Both the position numbers and the translations under genes were made by a program. The notes under the pieces are model-generated. The model did not search any database, was not told where the DNA came from, and was given only the letters and a program-made list of their open reading frames with translations. Of a stretch of 44,827 nucleotides of DNA, positions 30,679-39,310 are shown in pieces. This DNA comes from a virus. Numbering within the stretch: position 1 is the stretch's first letter; the number at the start of each line of letters is the position of its first letter. The stretch covers positions 1 to 44,827 of the IMG/VR virus record IMGVR_UViG_3300043448_001133; one strand, given 5' to 3'.

Positions 30679-32232
30679 ATGGGAATTTACCGCACATATT
30701 TTGACAAGAATAATACAATAGTAAGAAATTCTTTAGTTAATACAGGCAGAAACCAGGTTTCTGAGCTATATTTTGGTGACAAAGTCAGTAGATTTTTGTT
30801 TTACTGTTCATTTGATGAAATAAAAAATAAAGTTGAAAATAAAGAAATTATTATCAATGGCGATGTTAAACACTATCTTAGGATAAAGAATACATCAAAT
30901 TTTGATGTTTCACCTTTTTTATCTGATAGCAATAATTTGGTTTTTACTGATAAGTATAGATCATCTTCTTTTGATTTAGAATTAAAACCAGCAAAAGAGT
31001 TTTGGGATGAAGGTATGGGTTATGATTTTCAATTAAGCCCATTTTCCAGGCCACAAGATAGGGACTTTAACGAAGAACCGTCAAACTGGTTCAATGGCAC
31101 ATACGTCAATGAATTTTTGACGCCAGGTGTTACATTGGGTAACAGAATAGCTTTACAACATTTTGATAGAGGCAATGAGGATGTTTTAATGGATATCACC
31201 AATTTCGTTAATGGAATTATTACCACAGGAATAACCACTGGTATAACAACGGGGATAACCACTGGCATGACTACTGGAATTACAACTGGAATTACAACGG
31301 GGATAACCACTGGCATGACTACTGGAATTACCACTGGTATAACATACATAATAACAACAGGTATTACAACAGGAATCACCACTGGAATTACTACTGGCGT
31401 AACAAGTAGTTATAACGGATTTTGTTTAAAATATACCGATCCATACGAATCTTTAGTATTCGATGATGCCAGGGCTTATGTTTTGGGTTTATTTACAAAA
31501 TATACACAAACATTTTTTGAACCTTTTATCGAAACACATTATAATGACCATATAGTTGATGATAGAGTTGATTTTTTCTTAAATAAAACTAATAGGTTGT
31601 ATCTTTATGTAAATGTTGATGGTAAATTAACTAATTTAGATGAATTACCATCATTTAATATCGATGGGGTTGTTACTTTAAATCCATTTGTTGTTAAACA
31701 ACAAACAAAGGGTGTTTATTATGTTGAATTTTTTGCATCAAGCGATGTTTATGATTCTTATACTGAATATAAAGATGTATGGTCTAACATAAAAATTAAT
31801 GGTATTAACAGACCAGATATAAAATTACGTTTTGTACCCAAAGAAGATAATGATTATTACCAATTAGGATCGGATGTTTCCGAACCAATTAGGTATGGAT
31901 TATCAATTAGTGGTATAAAAAGAGAGGAAAAAATTAACCAAGGAGAAAAAAGACGCATTAATGTGCATCTTAGGAAACCATATACTGTTGAACAACAAGA
32001 CGTAAAAACTAACGTATATTATAAATTATACGTCAAACAGGGCCCAAATGTTATAGATATACTTGATTGGCAACCCGTCAATAAATTATATAATTCAAAT
32101 ACATTTAATATTGATACGACCTGGTTAGTACCTCAAATATACTACGTGGATATTAAGATTGAAAGGAATGATGAGGTTAATGTTTATAATGAAGAATTAA
32201 AATTCACTATTTTAAGTAAATTAAAAGGATAA
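30679..32232 (+). CDS. Structural protein with a 60-residue TTG[IMV] tetrapeptide array
   Basis: A 517-residue beta-rich protein. Residues 182-241 are fifteen tetrapeptides: fourteen TTGI, TTGM or TTGV and one TYII. The array sits between DVLMDITNFVNGI and NGFCLKYTDPYES, which together look like two neighbouring strands of a DNRLRE or lectin-type jelly roll, so the repeats would project as a long loop. The C-terminal half has further beta domains (VKQQTKGVYYVEFFASSD; RRINVHLRKPYTVEQQD; a final Ig-like part IYYVDIKIERNDEVNVYNEE). It lies after the spike gene in the tail unit. A tail, baseplate or head decoration role is inferred. The following gene starts at its stop (TAATG). Confidence 0.65.
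   Translation: MGIYRTYFDKNNTIVRNSLVNTGRNQVSELYFGDKVSRFLFYCSFDEIKNKVENKEIIINGDVKHYLRIKNTSNFDVSPFLSDSNNLVFTDKYRSSSFDLELKPAKEFWDEGMGYDFQLSPFSRPQDRDFNEEPSNWFNGTYVNEFLTPGVTLGNRIALQHFDRGNEDVLMDITNFVNGIITTGITTGITTGITTGMTTGITTGITTGITTGMTTGITTGITYIITTGITTGITTGITTGVTSSYNGFCLKYTDPYESLVFDDARAYVLGLFTKYTQTFFEPFIETHYNDHIVDDRVDFFLNKTNRLYLYVNVDGKLTNLDELPSFNIDGVVTLNPFVVKQQTKGVYYVEFFASSDVYDSYTEYKDVWSNIKINGINRPDIKLRFVPKEDNDYYQLGSDVSEPIRYGLSISGIKREEKINQGEKRRINVHLRKPYTVEQQDVKTNVYYKLYVKQGPNVIDILDWQPVNKLYNSNTFNIDTTWLVPQIYYVDIKIERNDEVNVYNEELKFTILSKLKG
31222..31401 (+). repeat. 12-bp in-frame minisatellite (TTG[IMV] coding)
   Basis: Fifteen 12-base units in frame with the host gene. A 38-base block is repeated exactly at 31246-31283 and 31294-31331, a 48-base (four-unit, TTGI x3 then TTGM) higher-order period. 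One unit near 31342-31353 has diverged to TYII. Such arrays are prone to slippage. Confidence 0.9.
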
Positions 32233-32633
32233 TGGTATTAACATATATTAACCCACTGAATAAAAACTATAAAGGCCAATACACCTACGAATTTATTTTT
32301 TCAAAAACAAACGAAATAAATTTTGGTGATGATTGGGACGTTTTACCAGCAGCCAGCGGGTCGCTCACACCACCACCAGTTGATGATATTGAAACTGTCG
32401 CCATATTAAAAACAAACGACATTGAATTAGATTTGGCTATTTACTCCGACAATTTTTCGATGTACGATTGTGTTGAAAACGTAATAGCGATGGGTTGGGA
32501 AAAAGAATCACCAAACAATGAAATTAGATTGGTGTTTCACTTTGGCGAATCCTATGAAAGCGTAAAAGAAAAATTATATAGCAGAGATAAAATAATTGTA
32601 ATGATAAAAACACCAGAAAATGAAGAAATCTGA
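32232..32633 (+). CDS. Hypothetical structural protein
   Basis: A 133-residue protein with an N-terminal beta-rich half (KGQYTYEFIFSKTNEINFGD), a Pro-rich linker (SGSLTPPPVDD), and a second half with FSMYDCVENVIAMGWEKESP and RLVFHFGESYESVKEKLYSR. It is not recognised. It starts in a TAATG overlap with the repeat protein and overlaps the next gene by 14 bases, so it belongs to the tail/baseplate transcript. The Gly-Trp pattern and a His-bearing strand do not form a known motif. Confidence 0.7.
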   Translation: MVLTYINPLNKNYKGQYTYEFIFSKTNEINFGDDWDVLPAASGSLTPPPVDDIETVAILKTNDIELDLAIYSDNFSMYDCVENVIAMGWEKESPNNEIRLVFHFGESYESVKEKLYSRDKIIVMIKTPENEEI

Positions 32634-33309
32634 TTTTATAGAAAAATTAAAAGAAAATAAAGAAGTCCCAAGTGTCGGTGACATTGAAAAGGCGTCACAG
32701 AATGTTGAAAAAATGGGTACGATTGTTAAACAATTTGGTGACCATATCCAATCATTAAAAGATATGGGTGTATTGGGTGAAGATTTTGATGCGTCAAAAG
32801 ACTATGAATCTGAAACTGAATTTTTTAGTGACATGATTGATCACCTAATGTATAAAAAATACAATATGACATACTTTAAACCCATTGAGGTAAAACAACC
32901 AACGACCAAACCTCAAGAACCAGAGATTAAAGATCCACAACTAAAAATTGATTTCCCCAAAGAAAAAACTTACGATTTCGAAAAAGAAGAGGAAACAAAA
33001 CCAATTTCACAAATGTCTGATTCTGAGTTTAGGGATACCATGGATAAAAAAATGATGTTTGGTGGTAGTAATTCAATATTTTATGTGGTAAATTTAATTA
33101 AAAGAGGAGTTGAAGAGCTTAAAAATAATCCAGAATCTGGAAAAAACGCTTTAAGACCCGCTTATATAGCGTTACAAGACATAATTAGAAAAAATCTTGA
33201 AGAAAATTTTGCGGATTCAAAAATCTTCACTATTATTGCGGAGGCAGAAACGCCAAAAATTAGTAAAAAAGAAATTTTAGAATACTTAAACCGCAATGAA
33301 CATGAGTAA
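32620..33309 (+). CDS. Hypothetical protein, helical ends with flexible middle
   Basis: A 229-residue protein. The N-terminal ~90 residues are helical (FIEKLKENKEVPSVGDIEKA to EFFSDMIDHLMYKKYNM). A Pro/Lys/Glu-rich linker follows (about residues 90-135, PTTKPQEPEIKDP). The C-terminal ~90 residues look like a globular helical domain (FRDTMDKKMMFGGSNSIFYV; LRPAYIALQDIIRKNLEENF). Two domains joined by a disordered linker suit an assembly or scaffolding protein, but no family is recognised. It overlaps the micro-ORF that follows by 8 bases. Confidence 0.7.
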   Translation: MKKSDFIEKLKENKEVPSVGDIEKASQNVEKMGTIVKQFGDHIQSLKDMGVLGEDFDASKDYESETEFFSDMIDHLMYKKYNMTYFKPIEVKQPTTKPQEPEIKDPQLKIDFPKEKTYDFEKEEETKPISQMSDSEFRDTMDKKMMFGGSNSIFYVVNLIKRGVEELKNNPESGKNALRPAYIALQDIIRKNLEENFADSKIFTIIAEAETPKISKKEILEYLNRNEHE

Positions 33310-33418
33310 TACAAAAGAAAAAGAGGCCCCAGTTATCACTCCGACAACTACGCCAACAGAAGATCCGTCAAAGATTAAATTTCCAAAACCTAGCGTTTTA
33401 CCAAAACCTCAGGCATAA
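33302..33418 (+). CDS. Small Thr/Pro/Lys-rich ORF (38 residues)
   Basis: ATG at 33302 to TAA at 33416-33418, 38 codons, overlapping the previous gene by 8 bases. The product (starting MSNTKEKEAPVITPTTTP) is rich in Pro, Thr and Lys and certainly disordered. It fills the space between the upstream gene and a promoter exactly, which favours a real gene; low complexity and size count against it. No function can be suggested. Confidence 0.5.
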   Translation: MSNTKEKEAPVITPTTTPTEDPSKIKFPKPSVLPKPQA

Positions 33419-33419
33419 A

Positions 33420-33451
33420 TTTGGTTATTAAATTTTTTTTGCTTATCTTTG
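33420..33451 (+). promoter_or_regulatory. Bacteroidota-type promoter for the gene at 33481
   Basis: TTTG at 33420-33423, a 20-base spacer, TATCTTTG at 33444-33451. The -7 element is identical to that of the polymerase promoter. The start site would fall near 33456-33458, inside the left arm of a terminator hairpin. Confidence 0.75.
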
Positions 33452-33480
33452 CCCTATAAATAAAAATATAGGGCTTTTTT
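33451..33480 (+). terminator. Rho-independent terminator overlapping a promoter
   Basis: GCCCTATA (33451-33458) pairs perfectly with TATAGGGC (33467-33474) around an 8-base A-rich loop, followed by six T and then directly by ATG 33481. It should stop read-through from the tail unit. Transcripts begun at the overlapping promoter would lack most of the left arm and escape. Confidence 0.8.
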
Positions 33481-34620
33481 ATGGAAAAAACTGAAAGACA
33501 ATCGAATATCGACCTAACTGGGTATCCTAAGTTGATAAACAACGATATTCTAAACAAAATCGCGAATAGACGCCATCCTATGGCTAATATGCCGTATTAT
33601 CACAAGAAAAATGAACCACAAAAACTTCACGAAGAAGATATAATTGAGGATCGTTTTAAAAATTTGGTTGATTCATATACTAATACATTTGGTGGTAGTA
33701 AAGAACATGTTAATCAAATGCGTGTGATGATGAACGCTGGTGCCAATGGTATGGAAATAATGCGAACTGAAAAACCAAAACGTAAAGAATTGGTTCGATT
33801 GGTTGAGCGTATTATGCGAGAAGAATTTAATGTTGGTCGCGATGAGGTTTTATTTGATTTGGAAATTGTTGATGTTGGATCTTGTGATCTTCCAGATGAG
33901 ATGGACACCGAAAAAGAAATTAACGATGATTTCGAGCAAACAGACAACTTTGATGTTTTAAAGAAAAGGACAATTAATGCTTTTTCACAAGGAGCCGCAC
34001 TGGCATCACATTACATTTTCCATATGTATAAAGATGATTTTGAAAAAATATGTTCGGACATCACACCAACTTACCAAAGAGCTCTTATAGCGAATGATTT
34101 GTTTTACTTCATATTGGATGATAGTAGTCTACAAAATCAACTTTGCAGTGGTGAAAGTGGTGCTAATGCTGGATACTGTCGTTTAAATTTTGATGGCGAC
34201 ATTCCTGTTATTGAAGCCAAAGCTATAAGCGCACCGATATTATTACATGAAGTTACAAAAGCCCTAATAACATTTTTTTCGATTCCAGGTATTCAAAACA
34301 TGGATAAAGAAACTATTGATGAAACGGATTATGTGATGGCCGAATTGTGGGATATTCGTTTTGGTACAACACTTTGGGTTAATTTCCACTCACTTATAGA
34401 TGAAAGAGATTATGACATTAAAAAATTAATCTTTGTTGAAGTATTTAAAATGGATTCAGAGATGTTTGTTAAAGACTTCATGTACAATGTCATGAATAAA
34501 CCCGAATTAGCTAAAAAAGAGATTGATTTTATTGTTAAAAAAATCAGAAATAAAATCACCGAATACCAATTTGAAAAGGATTCTGACGGTATCGACTTGT
34601 CCGATTTGGGTATTTTCTAA
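33481..34620 (+). CDS. Unknown phage protein between tail and packaging genes
   Basis: A 379-residue soluble protein, not recognised. The N-terminal ~130 residues are basic (HPMANMPYYHKKNEP; MRTEKPKRKELVRLVERIMR), then comes FDLEIVDVGSCDLPDEMDTE. A helical central part (FSQGAALASHYIFHMYKDDF) follows, and FDGDIPVIEAKAISAPILLH leads to HEVTKALITFFSI (about residues 258-270). The HEVTK is reminiscent of HExxH but lacks the second His. The C terminus is acidic. It has its own host-type promoter and a late motif behind it, so it probably is expressed early as a single gene even though it lies among late genes. Confidence 0.75.
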   Translation: MEKTERQSNIDLTGYPKLINNDILNKIANRRHPMANMPYYHKKNEPQKLHEEDIIEDRFKNLVDSYTNTFGGSKEHVNQMRVMMNAGANGMEIMRTEKPKRKELVRLVERIMREEFNVGRDEVLFDLEIVDVGSCDLPDEMDTEKEINDDFEQTDNFDVLKKRTINAFSQGAALASHYIFHMYKDDFEKICSDITPTYQRALIANDLFYFILDDSSLQNQLCSGESGANAGYCRLNFDGDIPVIEAKAISAPILLHEVTKALITFFSIPGIQNMDKETIDETDYVMAELWDIRFGTTLWVNFHSLIDERDYDIKKLIFVEVFKMDSEMFVKDFMYNVMNKPELAKKEIDFIVKKIRNKITEYQFEKDSDGIDLSDLGIF

Positions 34621-34628
34621 AATAAAAG

Positions 34629-34636
34629 TATTTATA
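34629..34636 (+). promoter_or_regulatory. Candidate late promoter TATTTATA for the terminase
   Basis: TATTTATA 12 bases before the GTG start of the large terminase at 34649, in the 28-base gap after the early-type gene. Confidence 0.5.
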
Positions 34637-34648
34637 TGAAAATACTTT

Positions 34649-36433
34649 GTGAATATAACAGATAAAAGACAATTACTATTAGAGTACACAAAATGCGCTA
34701 AAGACCCTTCTTATGCAATTGAAAGTTATTTCGAAACTTTTGATAAAACACAAGAGGGTTTTGTGCCATTTAAATTATTTGACAAACAGAAGTTATTAAT
34801 TAGTAATTACGAAACTAATCGATTTAATTTAGTTTTAAAATATAGACAAGCTGGTATATCAACGGTAACTGCGGCATATGCTGCGGTAAAAACAGCTTTT
34901 GCTATTTCAGATAACCCAGAGAGGGTGCTTATTCTAGCGAACAAACAAGAAACTGCCGTTGAATTCTTAAATAAGATAACAGGTTTCATCAAACAATTAC
35001 CTGATTGGACTAACATCACATTCGATAAAGCATCCCAAAAACATGTTAAACTATCAAATGGGTCAGAATTAAAGGCAGTTGCAACATCTACGGATGCATT
35101 ACGTGGTTATACACCAACGATAATGATTTTAGATGAGGCTGCGTTTATTGAAGGGGGCCAAGCTCTTTGGTCTGCGTGTTTAGCGGCGATTGGTACGGGT
35201 GGTAAAGCATTTTTAATATCAACACCAAATGGTTTAGATGAAATTTACTATGAGGCATATGAGGGTGCGATAAATGCAACAAATAAATTCAAGATAACAC
35301 ACCTAAAATGGTGGCAAGATCCTCGATTTAACAAAGATTTACGCCTAATAAAAACAAATGATATTGTAAACTGGATTCAAAAACCAGAAGCGGAAAAAGA
35401 TGAGCACATTATTGAAAGTGCGGTTGTTTTACATTATGATGTCATTTTAAAATTTCTTGAAGAAGGTTATAAACCACATTCAACATGGTACGAAAATATG
35501 TGCCGTGATATGAATCTTAATAAACGAATGATTAATCAAGAGTTGGAATGTGCTTTTATCGGTTCGGGCGACAATGTTATTGAGGGTGAGGTTTTGAGAA
35601 AACAAGAAGAAATAAACGTTATTGAACCTTCTTTTAAAGATAGAGAATGGGATAATAACGTTTGGGTTTGGAAAATGCCCCAGAAGGGCCACAGATACAT
35701 TTTAGCGTTGGATGTTTCTCGCGGCGATTCGGAAGATGCGACAGGTATGTGTATTATTGATTATGACACATACGAACAAGTTTTAGAATACCACGGAAAA
35801 GTCCCGCCAGATGTTGCTGCCCAACTTGTTGATCATTACGGTAGAATGTATAATGCGCTATCAACTTTTGATATAACTGGTGGTATGGGTATTGCTGCAA
35901 CATCAAAATTAAAAGAAATGAACTACCCAAAATCGTTATTGCACTATGATAATTTAAATGATGATGCATTTTATATTCCACCACCTGATGCAATTCCAGG
36001 TATAAATTTTGCGTCAAAAAATAGGAGGAGTCAAATTGTTGCGGCGCTTGAAGAAGCTGTATCTAGGGGTGATTTTAAAATACGAAGCGAAAGATTAATC
36101 GCTGAGCTAAAGAAATTTATATATAAAAATGGTAAACCAGATCACATGAAAGGATCGCACGATGATCTAATCATGGCTTTGGGTATGTGTTTATTTGTAG
36201 CTAACACATCATTTAAAAAGCTACAAGAGTCTGATAGTATGACAAAAGCTATGTTGGATAGTTGGAGAACAAATATTAATACAACTCCAACAAAAAGCAG
36301 CTATTTATTAGAGGATACAATAAAATCAACACCAGATGAAGGTAAAGTCTACAATAAAAGAGAAATAAACGATAATATTTTACAAAATACACGTGACTTT
36401 TCCTGGCTTTTTGGTAATATTAATAAAAGATAA
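34649..36433 (+). CDS. Terminase large subunit (gp17-like)
   Basis: DNA-packaging ATPase/nuclease, 594 residues (T4 gp17: 610). The ATPase has LKYRQAGISTVTAAYAA (residues 63-79) as the variant Walker A (K/R-x-R-Q-xGxS/T), IMILDEAAF with D162-E163 as Walker B, and AFLISTPNGLDEIYY (187-201) as coupling motif C. The RNase H-like nuclease starts at ILALDVSRGDSEDATGMCII (351-370, D355), with TFDITGGMG as the second acidic strand and GSHDDLIMALG near residue 510 as the third. The start is GTG at 34649; the ATG at 34636 is out of frame and stops quickly. It acts with the portal at 36669 to fill the prohead. Confidence 0.95.
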   Translation: MNITDKRQLLLEYTKCAKDPSYAIESYFETFDKTQEGFVPFKLFDKQKLLISNYETNRFNLVLKYRQAGISTVTAAYAAVKTAFAISDNPERVLILANKQETAVEFLNKITGFIKQLPDWTNITFDKASQKHVKLSNGSELKAVATSTDALRGYTPTIMILDEAAFIEGGQALWSACLAAIGTGGKAFLISTPNGLDEIYYEAYEGAINATNKFKITHLKWWQDPRFNKDLRLIKTNDIVNWIQKPEAEKDEHIIESAVVLHYDVILKFLEEGYKPHSTWYENMCRDMNLNKRMINQELECAFIGSGDNVIEGEVLRKQEEINVIEPSFKDREWDNNVWVWKMPQKGHRYILALDVSRGDSEDATGMCIIDYDTYEQVLEYHGKVPPDVAAQLVDHYGRMYNALSTFDITGGMGIAATSKLKEMNYPKSLLHYDNLNDDAFYIPPPDAIPGINFASKNRRSQIVAALEEAVSRGDFKIRSERLIAELKKFIYKNGKPDHMKGSHDDLIMALGMCLFVANTSFKKLQESDSMTKAMLDSWRTNINTTPTKSSYLLEDTIKSTPDEGKVYNKREINDNILQNTRDFSWLFGNINKR

Positions 36434-36439
36434 ATCATT

Positions 36440-36667
36440 GTGGCTAATAAAAAAACGGTTATATCAAGAATAAATTCAATTGGCGCAATGCGTCAGAATA
36501 TTACTGGTGTACAAATAAATGATAAAATTAGCGGTAGGGCGTTAAAAAAAGCTTACTGTTCTATTGACAATGATAGTATAACAACTTATGTCCAAAAAAA
36601 AGAATGGGTTATAAGTTTAAATGATTACTTATTTCCACCTTATGTGGAATGTGAATATGTAGTATGA
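36440..36667 (+). CDS. Small hypothetical protein between terminase and portal
   Basis: A 75-residue protein that begins with GTG at 36440, six bases after the terminase stop. It has a basic N terminus (ANKKTVISRINSIGAMRQN), then VQINDKISGRALKKAYCSID and a beta-like C terminus with WVISLNDYLFPPYVECEYVV. No recognised domain. Its place between gp17- and gp20-like genes suggests a packaging or portal accessory protein, but nothing in the sequence proves it. It ends one base before the portal start. Confidence 0.7.
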   Translation: MANKKTVISRINSIGAMRQNITGVQINDKISGRALKKAYCSIDNDSITTYVQKKEWVISLNDYLFPPYVECEYVV

Positions 36668-36668
36668 T

Positions 36669-38519
36669 ATGGCAGAAAAATTAACAGTATTTCAGAAATT
36701 AGGTCGTGCATTGGGATCGCAAGTCAGCGGGCCAGCATACATTATTGACCCAAAATCTTTTGCAAATTTAGATGCAAAAGAATTAGAACAAAAAAAATTA
36801 GAGGCTCAACAAACCTATTATCTACAAAATCAGTGGAAAAAAATAGATAATGAGCTTTACCAAAAAGCTGTATATTATGAACCAACAAGAATGGCGTCAT
36901 ATTTTGACTATGAAGCCATGGAGTATACACCAGAAATAGCAGCCGCATTAGATATTTTTGCTGACGAGGCGACAACCTCAAACGAAAGTGGTAAAATATT
37001 AAGCATTTATTCGGATAGTACCCGAATTAAGAATGAATTAGTTGACCTTTTTGAGAATGTATTGGACATAAATACCAATTTAACATCTTGGGCTAGAAAT
37101 TTATGTAAATATGGTGATAACTTTGTTTACAATAAGATCGTACCTAAAAAGGGTATTGTTGGTTGTGTTCAATTACCAAATATTGAAATAACAAGAACAG
37201 AACCAGGTTTTGTTCCTGTTAGAAATTTAGATCAATATCAAGAGGAAAACGCTATTCAGTTTCATTGGAAAGATAAGAATATAGATTTTAATTCATTTGA
37301 GGTTTCCCATTTCAGATTATTGGGTGATGATAGAAAATTACCATATGGTACATCAATGCTTGAAAAAGTTAGGAGAATTTGGAAACAATTATTACTTTCT
37401 GAAGATGCGATGTTGGTTTATCGTGTTACCAGAGCCCCAGAAAGAAGGGTTTACAAAATCTTTGTGGGTAACATGGATGATAAGGACGTTGATGGTTATG
37501 TTGATAAAATTGCCAATAACTTTAAGAGGATTAATATTGTAAACTCACAGAATGGACAGCAAGATACAAGATATAATCCTTTGGCGGTTGACCAAGATTA
37601 TTTTATTCCAGTAAGAGACCCAGCATTAACGATGCCCATTGAAACTCTACCTGGTGCACAAAATTTATCTGAAATTGCTGATATTGAATATATCCAGAAA
37701 AAAATGTTAGCGGCTCTTAGAGTACCTAAAGCATTTTTAGGTTTTGATGAAGCAACTGGTGAAGGTAAAAACTTAGCCATACTTGATATTCGTTTTGCTA
37801 GAGCGGTACATAGAATACAAAAAGCTCTTATTCAAGAGTTAAATAAGATGGCGATTATTCATCTTTACCTTAAAGGTTATGAAGATGATTTAAATAATTT
37901 CACATTATCATTAACAACACCATCAACACAAGCGGACATCCTTAAAGTACAAAACTGGAAGGAAAAAATTCAGCTATATCGCGATGCGGTATCTGATGCT
38001 GGAAACGGGTATGGTGCAGTATCGATGACATGGGCCAAAAAAGAAATACTCGGTATGTCAGAAGAGGACATCAAACTTGATATTCAAAGACAAGCTGTTG
38101 AAAAAGCGGGTGGCGAAGAAATTAAAATGTTGGCTGAGACGATTAAACAAACTGGACTATTCAGGGAAATCTATAAAGCTTACAAGATTAATCCAGATAA
38201 TATGACAGCTGGTGGTGCAACTGGAGCAGCTGGGGCTGAAGCTGGGGCTGAATTAAGTGCTGCTATCGGTGGTGGTGGTGGAGCTGAAGGTGGTTTAGGT
38301 ACCGACTTTACAGCACCATTGGAAACACCAGAAGCGGGGGCTGAGGTTGGAGCTGAAGCTGGAGCTGAAACAGGGGGTGAAGCTGGAGCTGAAACTGAAA
38401 CCGCACCAGAAGAAACTTTAGCTGAAAGATCTAAAAGATACATGGATAAAAGACGTAGTAACATTACCGAAACCATAAACAAAAGTATCGCTGAGATAGA
38501 TAAAATATTAAAAGACTAA
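36669..38519 (+). CDS. Portal vertex protein (gp20-like) with Gly/Ala/Glu-rich tail
   Basis: A 616-residue portal protein (T4 gp20: 524). Family stretches seen: ASYFDYEAMEYTPEIAAALD (about residues 78-97), IFADEATTSNE, DINTNLTSWARNLCKYGDNF, FEVSHFRLLGDDRKLPYGTS (~211-230) with MLEKVRRIWKQLLLSEDAML, RAPERRVYKIFVGNMD, and LPGAQNLSEIADIEYIQKKM followed by ALRVPKAFLGFDE. Twelve copies form the DNA channel and nucleate prohead assembly. From about residue 512 to 580 the protein is a Gly/Ala/Glu tract (AGAEAGAE repeats), probably a disordered insert, before a basic C-terminal helix (LAERSKRYMDKRRSNITETI). Confidence 0.95.
   Translation: MAEKLTVFQKLGRALGSQVSGPAYIIDPKSFANLDAKELEQKKLEAQQTYYLQNQWKKIDNELYQKAVYYEPTRMASYFDYEAMEYTPEIAAALDIFADEATTSNESGKILSIYSDSTRIKNELVDLFENVLDINTNLTSWARNLCKYGDNFVYNKIVPKKGIVGCVQLPNIEITRTEPGFVPVRNLDQYQEENAIQFHWKDKNIDFNSFEVSHFRLLGDDRKLPYGTSMLEKVRRIWKQLLLSEDAMLVYRVTRAPERRVYKIFVGNMDDKDVDGYVDKIANNFKRINIVNSQNGQQDTRYNPLAVDQDYFIPVRDPALTMPIETLPGAQNLSEIADIEYIQKKMLAALRVPKAFLGFDEATGEGKNLAILDIRFARAVHRIQKALIQELNKMAIIHLYLKGYEDDLNNFTLSLTTPSTQADILKVQNWKEKIQLYRDAVSDAGNGYGAVSMTWAKKEILGMSEEDIKLDIQRQAVEKAGGEEIKMLAETIKQTGLFREIYKAYKINPDNMTAGGATGAAGAEAGAELSAAIGGGGGAEGGLGTDFTAPLETPEAGAEVGAEAGAETGGEAGAETETAPEETLAERSKRYMDKRRSNITETINKSIAEIDKILKD
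38212..38400 (+). repeat. Gly-Ala-Glu coding low-complexity tract in the portal gene
   Basis: Repeated GCTGGAGCTGAA-type units encode runs such as GAEAGAE, broken by a glycine run near 38270. It is locally G-rich against an A/T-rich background. Confidence 0.8.
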
Positions 38520-38538
38520 ATTTAACCAATAATTCAAA

Positions 38539-38546
38539 TATTTATC
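38539..38546 (+). promoter_or_regulatory. Candidate late promoter TATTTATC
   Basis: TATTTATC, one base off TATTTATA, 15 bases before the ATG at 38562 in the 42-base gap after the portal gene. Confidence 0.4.
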
Positions 38547-38561
38547 TAAAAATAGAAAATC

Positions 38562-39278
38562 ATGTTTGGAGTTATAAAAGAAAATATTTTAGGTAAGTTA
38601 GAAAAAACTTATACTGATGGTGATGTGACTTCTTTTAAAAAAGAATTTAATCGTTACATTAAAACAATAAAGGAAAACAAAGACCTTAAAGAATTTTATG
38701 AGGTTTACGATTTGTTTAAACAAGTTAATTTTGATGACATCGATATCGCGAAAGAATTTGTTGAAGAATCCATTAGTTATCTAAAGCAATTTAACAAATC
38801 TGAGGTTGATAAATTAACCGAACTTACCGAAAGTTTACATAAATTAAATGAGAAAACGATTGAATTTAAATTAGATCAATTAATTTTTAACGAAAACATC
38901 TCTTTAAAAGAAAAAGCTCAGTACAAAGTTGAGCTAATCAAACAAATTACCAAAAAAGAAAACACAAAAATTGATTATAAAGATAGTTTCGAAGCTTTAC
39001 ATAAAAAAATAAATGAAAATGTTTCGAAATTAAATACAGAGCAAACAAAAGCGCTCGAATTGTTCATTGAAAATGATGTAAACAAGATTAATGATTTTTA
39101 TCAGAACTTAATTAATGATACAGAAACTATTGTAGAGAATAAAATTTTAAATAGTGAAAACTCTGAGGTTGTTAAGAAATTAGTTGAGGTTAAAAAAAGA
39201 CTTAATTCTCTTAAAGAAGAAAACCCAACTATAATAGAAATAGAAAAAATCATAAATCTAAAAGAATCGTTTAACTAA
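38562..39278 (+). CDS. Coiled-coil protein of the head module
   Basis: A 238-residue, Lys/Glu-rich, almost wholly helical protein with long heptad-like stretches (KSEVDKLTELTESLHKLNEK; VVKKLVEVKKRLNSLKEENP). In T4 the region after gene 20 holds the prohead core genes 67 and 68, so a core or scaffold role is plausible by position; there is no recognisable sequence match. It is preceded by a late-type motif and followed by a 75-base gap without a clear signal. Confidence 0.7.
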   Translation: MFGVIKENILGKLEKTYTDGDVTSFKKEFNRYIKTIKENKDLKEFYEVYDLFKQVNFDDIDIAKEFVEESISYLKQFNKSEVDKLTELTESLHKLNEKTIEFKLDQLIFNENISLKEKAQYKVELIKQITKKENTKIDYKDSFEALHKKINENVSKLNTEQTKALELFIENDVNKINDFYQNLINDTETIVENKILNSENSEVVKKLVEVKKRLNSLKEENPTIIEIEKIINLKESFN

Positions 39279-39310
39279 TTTGTTTTTATCATAATTTTTG
39301 TTTATTATTA
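39279..39310 (+). promoter_or_regulatory. Very weak promoter-like arrangement
   Basis: TTTG at 39279-39282, 20 bases, then TATTATTA at 39303-39310, two bases off TAnnTTTG. It is in the right place to serve 39354, but the region is so A/T-rich that chance is likely. Confidence 0.2.

Noticed and set aside
31029-31382. Long minus-strand ORF across the TTG repeat
   Set aside because: It is the complement of the 12-base repeat, giving an artificial Val/Ile/Pro string; the + strand gene is continuous with flanking non-repeat protein sequence.
31222-31401. CRISPR-like array
   Set aside because: The repeats are contiguous 12-base coding units without spacers and keep one reading frame.
34636-34665. 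ATG at 34636 as the terminase start
   Set aside because: It is out of frame with the terminase and stops after nine codons; GTG at 34649 gives the right frame and spacing from the TATTTATA motif.
38180-38482. Minus-strand ORF over the portal C terminus
   Set aside because: A shadow of the Gly/Ala/Glu tract, low-complexity Ala/Ser/Pro, with no support from context.
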